A DNA stretch of 10,065 bases, taken from assembly GCA_028709185.1 (NCBI GenBank), contig JAQVXM010000019.1, positions 1-10,065 of the forward strand, written 5' to 3'. This DNA comes from Minisyncoccota bacterium. GTDB taxonomy: Bacteria > Patescibacteriota > Minisyncoccia > UBA6257 > XYB1-36-10. Position numbers and translations under genes: made by a program. The notes under the pieces were generated by a model. It had not been told where the DNA came from. It searched no databases and saw nothing but the letters and a program-made list of their open reading frames with translations. Positions 5,585-10,065 of this stretch are shown piece after piece; position 1 is the first letter of the stretch; each line of letters opens with the position of its first letter.

Positions 5585-6823
5585 ATGCTTGATATAAAAA
5601 TATTAAGAGACGAGCCGGAAATGGTGAAAGAAAAAATATCTTTAAAAAGAGTGAAAACCGAGGTGGTTGATGAATTTTTGGAAGCGGACAAAAAATGGCG
5701 CGAGCTAGTTTTAAAAAGAGATGAAGCAAAAGCAAAGCAGAAAATTTTAGGCGAAGAAAAAAAAATAGAAGAAGCAAAAAAAATAAAGACAATTATTCAG
5801 GAATTAGAACCACAAATCGAAGAATTGGCTTTAAAAAGAGATATTCTTCTTGAAAAAATTCCTAATTTGCCTGATGACAGCGTGACGGTTGGAAGAGATG
5901 ACTCGGAAAATCCGGTTTTAAAAGAAGTGGGGGAAAAAACTAAATTTGATTTTGAGCCGAAAGATTATATGGAAATAGCTGAAAAATTGAACTTGATTGA
6001 TACTAAACAAGCAGGAAAAATTGTTGGTTCCAGATTCGGATATTTATTTAATGAAGCGGTGCTACTTGAATTTGGATTAGTAAGACTAGCTTTCGACACT
6101 CTTTTAAAAGAAGGTTTTAGTCCGGTAGTGCCACCCGTGATGATTCGGGAAGAATTTTATCGGGGTATGGGAAGACTGGCCGGAGATCAGAAAGACGAAA
6201 GATATTATCTTAAAAATGACGATTTATTTTTAGTCGGAAGCGCGGAACATACAATTGGTCCGATACATGCCGGAGATATATTGGAAGAAAAAGACTTGCC
6301 AAAGCGTTATGTCGGTTTTTCAACTTGCTTTCGAAGAGAAGCCGGATCGTACGGAAAAGATACAAAAGGAATTTTAAGAGTGCATCAATTTGATAAAATA
6401 GAAATGTTTTCTTTTTCACTTCCGGAAAAATCAAAAGAAGAGCATAAGTTTTTACTTTCCATGCAAGAGGAGTTGGTTCTAAAATTAAAACTTCCTTATA
6501 GAGTGGTGGAAATTTGCACAGGAGACATGGGTTGGACGGATGCGAAAGCTTATGACGTAGAAACTTGGATGCCAAGCCAAAATAAATATCGGGAAACAAA
6601 TTCTTGTTCCAATACGACAGATTTTCAATCAAGAGGAATAAGCGCCAGATATAAAAAGGCGGACGGATCAGGAGTGGAATATTTACATATGTTAAACGCG
6701 ACCGGATTCGCTATCGGCAGAATGATTATTGCCATAATCGAAAATTATCAAACTAAAGATGGTTTTGTTAAAGTTCCGGAAGTTTTACAGCCTTATGTCG
6801 GAAAAGAAATTATTTCTCGATAA
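5585..6823 (+). CDS. serS: Seryl-tRNA synthetase, class II
   Basis: Charges tRNA-Ser (and tRNA-Sec where present) with serine. The 412-residue protein has the characteristic N-terminal antiparallel coiled-coil arm (about residues 27-92, ending in IPNLPDD) that contacts the long variable arm of the tRNA. The catalytic core carries motif 2 FRREAGS (249-255), HQFDKIEMF, ETNSCSNTTDFQSR (337-350) and motif 3 GFAIGRMIIAIIEN (374-387), then VPEVLQPY. The serine-binding TAE motif is SAE (219-221), followed by HTIGPIH where most bacteria have a hydrophobic V/P-rich stretch; Ser for Thr should keep the hydroxyl. The start is fixed by MLDIKILRDEP, the normal N-terminus of the family. It lies 18 bp after lysS and 24 bp before ftsQ in the same operon. 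Confidence 0.97.
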   Translation: MLDIKILRDEPEMVKEKISLKRVKTEVVDEFLEADKKWRELVLKRDEAKAKQKILGEEKKIEEAKKIKTIIQELEPQIEELALKRDILLEKIPNLPDDSVTVGRDDSENPVLKEVGEKTKFDFEPKDYMEIAEKLNLIDTKQAGKIVGSRFGYLFNEAVLLEFGLVRLAFDTLLKEGFSPVVPPVMIREEFYRGMGRLAGDQKDERYYLKNDDLFLVGSAEHTIGPIHAGDILEEKDLPKRYVGFSTCFRREAGSYGKDTKGILRVHQFDKIEMFSFSLPEKSKEEHKFLLSMQEELVLKLKLPYRVVEICTGDMGWTDAKAYDVETWMPSQNKYRETNSCSNTTDFQSRGISARYKKADGSGVEYLHMLNATGFAIGRMIIAIIENYQTKDGFVKVPEVLQPYVGKEIISR

Positions 6824-6847
6824 AAACATCTCTGAAAATTTTAACGG

Positions 6848-7552
6848 ATGTTGAAAATAAATTCGGAGAAAAAAAGGAAAAGGAGAATAGCCATTATTGC
6901 TATTATTACTATTCTTTTTATCGGTTTGGTCTATGTGGTTTTTTTAACGGATTTTTTTAAAGTAAAAAGAATCGAGGTTGTTGGAAATAAAACAGTTTCA
7001 GAAGAAGAAATAAAAAACGCTTTCAATTTTTCTTATATTTTTTGGTCAGTGGAAGAAAAGAGATTGCCGGTTACAGTCAGGGAAGCAAAAGTGATAAAAA
7101 GTTTTTTAAAAAGAGAAGTTTTAATAGAAACAAAAGAAAGAGAACCTTTTGCTCTTTGGTGTTTTAATAAAGAGGGAATAGAAAATTGTCGTTGGTTTGA
7201 TGAAACCGGTTTTATTTTTATGGATAGTCCTTTGACTAAAGGAGCTTTTATAAAATCAATAAGAGGGGATAGGGAGGTTGAAATTGGCAATTTTGTAATG
7301 GAGGAAAATTTATTTAAGAATTTAAAAGAAATTCTGGATATTTTTGAGAGAAATAGAATTTCTGTTTTGAAATTTGAAACGGGAGATTTAAAAAATGAAG
7401 AACTAACGGCTTATGTCGGAAATTTGCCGATATTCTTTAGCTTAAGAGAAGATCCGTCTTTTACTGAGGAGGCTTTGAATACTTTAAAATCTAAATTTTC
7501 TTCTCTTTCTTATATAGATTTAAGATCGGAAGGGAAAGTTTTTTATAAATAA
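6848..7552 (+). CDS. ftsQ: FtsQ-like cell division protein with POTRA domain
   Basis: A bitopic 234-residue protein: a short lysine/arginine-rich cytoplasmic tail (residues 1-13), one membrane helix (about 14-33), then an extracytoplasmic FtsQ-type POTRA domain starting at FFKVKRIEVVGNKTVSEEEI (about 36-55). The following region has the FtsQ/DivIB pattern KEREPFALW ... WFDETGFIF, and the C-terminus ends in SYIDLRSEGKVFYK, resembling the last strand of FtsQ. In the divisome FtsQ links early and late components by recruiting FtsB and FtsL. Similarity is at the level of architecture and scattered motifs, so a more general POTRA-domain protein cannot be excluded. The usual dcw neighbours (murC, ddl, ftsA, ftsZ) are not here; it is the last gene of the operon, 24 bp after serS and just before the terminator. 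The start has no Shine-Dalgarno site; basic residues followed by a helix make it plausible. Confidence 0.85.
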   Translation: MLKINSEKKRKRRIAIIAIITILFIGLVYVVFLTDFFKVKRIEVVGNKTVSEEEIKNAFNFSYIFWSVEEKRLPVTVREAKVIKSFLKREVLIETKEREPFALWCFNKEGIENCRWFDETGFIFMDSPLTKGAFIKSIRGDREVEIGNFVMEENLFKNLKEILDIFERNRISVLKFETGDLKNEELTAYVGNLPIFFSLREDPSFTEEALNTLKSKFSSLSYIDLRSEGKVFYK

Positions 7553-7553
7553 A

Positions 7554-7574
7554 ATCTCTGCAGAAGGCAGAGAT
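7554..7574. terminator. Bidirectional hairpin between convergent ftsQ and the GT39 gene
   Basis: A perfect 8-bp stem (ATCTCTGC, 7554-7561, with 7567-7574) has a 5-nt loop. It begins right after the ftsQ stop and 11 bp from the stop of the minus-strand gene. Downstream T content is moderate on both sides (ATTTAT on plus, TTTATTTAT on minus), which suits shared use by both convergent genes. Confidence 0.7.
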
Positions 7575-7585
7575 ATTTATAAAAA

Positions 7586-9514
7586 TTAGAGCTTGTAAAT
7601 GAAGATGGAGGTGCCGGCGCGATAGTCAGGAAGAGGAACATCAGAGTAATTTTCCGGAACATTGCGAAGATTTTTAAGCCAAAGATAACTATCTTCCGGT
7701 TTTCTTGATAATTCCATGCCAGGAGCAAGATCTGCCACTGCTCCTTCTAAAGTGTTGACTGAAACAGCCAGCCAATTTATACCTTCTTCTTTGGGATTGT
7801 TTTTAGCCGACTGCCAAGGGACGGCTTTATTTCCAAAACGGTAAGCAAGACTGTCGCCACCAAAATAGTCCACGGCGATTTTATCAATATTGTTTTTTTC
7901 GACAAAAATTGCCAGTTCTTTCAGATCTTGACCCCAATCGTAATTTGAATCAGTGACAAAGCGGAAGCCATTTTTTGTTCCACCGCCAAGTTCGTTAAAG
8001 TAGGAAAGATAGTTTGGATAAGCGAGAGCTGATTCAATTGAAAACCAAAGTAAAACAGCAAAAAGAATAATCAATTTATTAGCGTTTTTAGAGATAAGGT
8101 TGATAGTCTTAAAAAATTGAGAGAACCAAGAGAAAGAATCCGATTTTTGTTCAAAAAAGAAATGTTTTTTTAAGGCGGAAACACTAAGAATGTAAATAAA
8201 AGGAATAGTTGGCATAATGTGGCGAACTCCAATATTTAAGGGGCTGTTTATACTATAAACCCAATAAAAAATCACAAAAACCAATAAAGAAAATTCCGCA
8301 AAATTAGTATTGAGATAGTCGATAATTTTTATTCGATTTTGTCTCAAAGAGCGGAAAAGACGGAGAGTTGCCGAAATAAGAGAAAAAAGAATAAGGAGAA
8401 GAACGGGCAAGGTTTCTTTCAGGAGAAAAACAACCGGGAAATAATACCACCAACCGCCACCGCCTACTTCTCCTAAAAAGAAAGCGGTGTTTCCTCCGGA
8501 AGACCTTTGCATAACCATAAGAACGCCTAAGAGATATTCGGCCGCGGGGCGAGTGAGAGAATTACCAGCCAGCCAAATATCAAGGTCGGCCAGGCATCTT
8601 TTTCCCGAACAGGTTTCTCCGACTGGAGTGGGACTGCCGGCAAAAGAAGTGAGAATTTCTCTAGTGTCACCGACTTGCCTTTCTATCGGATAATTAAATG
8701 TAAAAATAAAATAAACGGCATAAATCAAGAGGAAACCGATAAAGAAAATAGAAAAAAGCCATAAGATATAAACGCCGGCTTTTTTAAGGAAAAATTTTAT
8801 TTTATGATTCGGGGCAAAACGGCTGAATCCTTTTAAGTTTACAAAAAAATGGATAAGAGCTATAAGAATAAAAAAAGGAACAAGAAGAACCGCAGAAAAT
8901 TTTAGAAGTTGCGCCATGCCGAAAGTCAAACCGGCGACAATCAGATTTTTTTTATTTGGTTTTGCCAGAAAATTAAGAAAGGAAAAAGTGGAAGCAAAAA
9001 TGCCGAAAGTGGCAGCGAGGTCGGTTGTAACATAATGACCATGAGCAAGAACAGTAGGAGAAAAAGCAAAAAGGAAAGCGGGTAAGATTCCCCACCATTT
9101 TCCAAGAAGTTTTGCGGACCAAAAATAAATCAGAAAGATAAGGAGAATGGTTAAAAGAATAGGAGCAAGTCTGGACCAAAAGATGATGGTGTCGGCGTTA
9201 TTTCCCGATTCAAAAATAAATTGAGTTCCCACCCACCATTGACTGTTTATCTCTTCTTGCCAAGATTTCTCATTTAAAGGGAAATTTAAGTCCATAAAAA
9301 GAAGAGGCAGAGCAGAAAGTGATTTTAGAAGAGGGGGATGTTCGGGATTTAGGCGAAAGTCGAGATATTTATCATAGCTATAACCTGAAGGGATATGCGC
9401 CAGTTCATCCATAATGGCCGAGTCATGTTTTGCGGCGGAAAGCATTAAAAATAAAGAGAGGGAAGCGACTAAAGATATAATTAAGAATGGAGCGGAAAAA
9501 ATTGTTTTTTTCAT
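7586..9514 (-). CDS. Multi-spanning GT39/ArnT-like glycosyltransferase
   Basis: A large integral membrane protein of 642 residues from the ATG at 9514, with about ten or more hydrophobic segments. It fits the GT-C superfamily (PMT/ArnT type), which transfers a sugar from a polyprenyl-phosphate carrier on the outer face of the membrane. Supporting marks: the acidic pair Asp36-Glu37 in the first extracytoplasmic loop (MDELAHIPSGY), NPEHPPLLK (56-64), a helix pair with ATF/LLKFSA typical of the family, NIGVRHIMPTIPF (427-439), and a soluble C-terminal region opening with TDSNYDWGQDLK (521-532). A short loop contains Cys302 and Cys307, which could form a disulfide. Donor and acceptor cannot be told from sequence; protein O-mannosylation or glycan modification are both possible. 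I start at 9514 because the protein then opens with MKKT and a membrane helix. Starting further upstream would add 54 unconvincing residues overlapping the divergent gene. No clear Shine-Dalgarno site. Confidence 0.88.
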   Translation of the reverse strand: MKKTIFSAPFLIISLVASLSLFLMLSAAKHDSAIMDELAHIPSGYSYDKYLDFRLNPEHPPLLKSLSALPLLFMDLNFPLNEKSWQEEINSQWWVGTQFIFESGNNADTIIFWSRLAPILLTILLIFLIYFWSAKLLGKWWGILPAFLFAFSPTVLAHGHYVTTDLAATFGIFASTFSFLNFLAKPNKKNLIVAGLTFGMAQLLKFSAVLLVPFFILIALIHFFVNLKGFSRFAPNHKIKFFLKKAGVYILWLFSIFFIGFLLIYAVYFIFTFNYPIERQVGDTREILTSFAGSPTPVGETCSGKRCLADLDIWLAGNSLTRPAAEYLLGVLMVMQRSSGGNTAFFLGEVGGGGWWYYFPVVFLLKETLPVLLLILFSLISATLRLFRSLRQNRIKIIDYLNTNFAEFSLLVFVIFYWVYSINSPLNIGVRHIMPTIPFIYILSVSALKKHFFFEQKSDSFSWFSQFFKTINLISKNANKLIILFAVLLWFSIESALAYPNYLSYFNELGGGTKNGFRFVTDSNYDWGQDLKELAIFVEKNNIDKIAVDYFGGDSLAYRFGNKAVPWQSAKNNPKEEGINWLAVSVNTLEGAVADLAPGMELSRKPEDSYLWLKNLRNVPENYSDVPLPDYRAGTSIFIYKL

Positions 9515-9562
9515 TTTACTTTGTTTCGGCAATCTTGCCTGAAAAATTGTTAATATGTTTAA

Positions 9563-9591
9563 ATTATAAAACAAAATGACCGGCATGTTAA
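9563..9591 (-). promoter_or_regulatory. Promoter of the GT39-like gene, overlapping the divergent start codon
   Basis: On the minus strand: TTAACA (9586-9591, 5 of 6), a 17-bp spacer, and a perfect TATAAT (9563-9568). The expected start near 9556 leaves a leader of about 40 nt. The -35 box covers the start region of the DNA glycosylase gene. A plus-strand promoter for that gene is less clear: TTGCCT at 9535-9540 followed by an AT-rich stretch near 9558-9565 is only weakly convincing. Confidence 0.7.
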
Positions 9592-10065
9592 TGAAAAAAG
9601 AAGATTTTTTATCAAAAAATACTCCGGTTTTAGCAAAAAATCTTTTGGGAAAAATTTTAGTGAGAAAAATCGGCAATAAAGAAATGCGAGCGGTGATTTT
9701 TGAAACGGAAGCTTATGGCGGATTTTTAGATAAGGCTTCACATGCGTATAAAGGAAAAACAGAAAGAAACGAAATTATGTTTCAAGAAGCGGGAAATTGG
9801 TATGTTTATTTTATTTATGGAAAATATTTTATGTTAAATCTTGTGACTGGGCCGGTAAGATATCCGGCGGCGATTTTAATAAGAGGAGTGGAAATTTTAC
9901 CGGAAAGAAAAAGAGTAGACGGGCCGGGAAGGCTGACTAAATTTTTAAGAATCGATAAAAATTTAAACGGAAAAGCGATAGAAAAAAAGAGCGGTTTATG
10001 GATTGAGAGTTCTGGTATAAAAATAAAAAGCAAGGATATTAAGTCCTTGCCTCGAGTCGGCATTG
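9591..10065 (+). CDS. mpg: 3-methyladenine DNA glycosylase (AAG/MPG family), 3' end outside window
   Basis: Removes alkylated purines such as 3-methyladenine and hypoxanthine to start base-excision repair. The 158 residues in the window align to human AAG at almost every active-site position with matching spacing. The catalytic Glu40 (human E125) and Tyr42 (Y127) lie in FETEAYGG, His51 (H136) in ASHAYKG, Tyr73 (Y159) in WYVYFIYG, Asn83 (N169) in MLNLVT, and Arg98 (R182) in ILIRGVE. The GPGRLTK signature follows at 111-117. The protein is cut near the RVGI motif, so roughly the last 20-40 residues are missing. The start may be this ATG or the one two codons upstream at 9585 (ATG-TTA-ATG); neither has a Shine-Dalgarno site. 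It is divergent from the GT39-like gene with a gap of about 75 bp. Confidence 0.93.
   Translation, partial: MKKEDFLSKNTPVLAKNLLGKILVRKIGNKEMRAVIFETEAYGGFLDKASHAYKGKTERNEIMFQEAGNWYVYFIYGKYFMLNLVTGPVRYPAAILIRGVEILPERKRVDGPGRLTKFLRIDKNLNGKAIEKKSGLWIESSGIKIKSKDIKSLPRVGI

Noticed and set aside
5388..5792. 134-codon minus-strand frame across the lysS-serS junction
   Set aside because: It is opposite two certain genes, leucine/phenylalanine-rich as expected for the reverse of lysine/glutamate codons, and has no ribosome site.
9515..9676. Longer GT39 protein starting up to 54 residues upstream
   Set aside because: The extension overlaps the divergent glycosylase coding sequence and the proposed promoter, and the residues do not look like part of the family.
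10030..10050. Perfect 7-bp inverted repeat (GCAAGGA with TCCTTGC) as a terminator
   Set aside because: It lies inside the glycosylase reading frame, has no T run, and the frame continues through it into the RVGI motif.
9815..10063. 82-codon minus-strand frame at the right edge
   Set aside because: It is opposite the glycosylase gene, whose active-site residues are all in place.
1..10065. UGA recoded to glycine, as in some Candidate Phyla Radiation groups
   Set aside because: Every gene is full length under the standard code, glycines use GGN codons, and no in-frame TGA interrupts a conserved region; all ten visible stops are TAA.
1..10065. tRNA genes, CRISPR arrays, insertion sequences or phage genes
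   Set aside because: I looked for cloverleaf-like patterns, regularly spaced repeats, transposase motifs and terminal inverted repeats and saw none.

Overview
The window looks like a piece of a small, AT-rich bacterial genome, most likely a member of the Candidate Phyla Radiation (Patescibacteria, Parcubacteria-like). This rests on overall character and not on a marker gene: A-rich spacers, mostly short proteins, tightly packed genes, few Shine-Dalgarno sites, TAA at all ten visible stop codons, and divergent versions of core enzymes (SAE instead of TAE in seryl-tRNA synthetase, an HLQDYT segment in lysyl-tRNA synthetase, an altered base-recognition loop in tRNA-guanine transglycosylase). No in-frame TGA occurs in any gene, so nothing suggests the UGA=Gly code of Gracilibacteria/SR1.

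Layout. (1) 1-924: the 3' part of groEL on the plus strand, ending at a bidirectional terminator. (2) 925-1163: an interval without a protein gene that nonetheless holds a complete minus-strand transcription unit: a TTGACA-17-TAAACT promoter, about 135 nt of strongly structured RNA, and an intrinsic terminator. The terminator loop is complementary to an internal bulge, so this is probably an undescribed structured ncRNA. (3) 1164-2627, minus strand: a tRNA-guanine transglycosylase gene followed by a 69-residue membrane protein gene, closed by a terminator. (4) 2739-3016, plus strand: a stand-alone unit for a 56-residue double-spanning membrane peptide, with its own promoter, Shine-Dalgarno site and terminator. 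(5) 3020-7574, plus strand: a five-gene operon lemA-greA-lysS-serS-ftsQ read from a perfect TTGACA-17-TATAAT promoter and ended by a hairpin that also serves the convergent neighbour. (6) 7586-9514, minus strand: a large multi-spanning GT39/ArnT-like glycosyltransferase, whose promoter lies on top of the start codon of (7) a divergent 3-methyladenine DNA glycosylase gene that runs off the right edge.

Functionally this is mostly housekeeping: protein folding (GroEL), tRNA modification (Tgt), transcript cleavage (GreA), two class II aminoacyl-tRNA synthetases, division (FtsQ), envelope glycosylation and base-excision repair. The most unusual content is the structured RNA after groEL, the Tgt with intact catalytic residues but a changed substrate loop, and the two unrecognised small membrane proteins.
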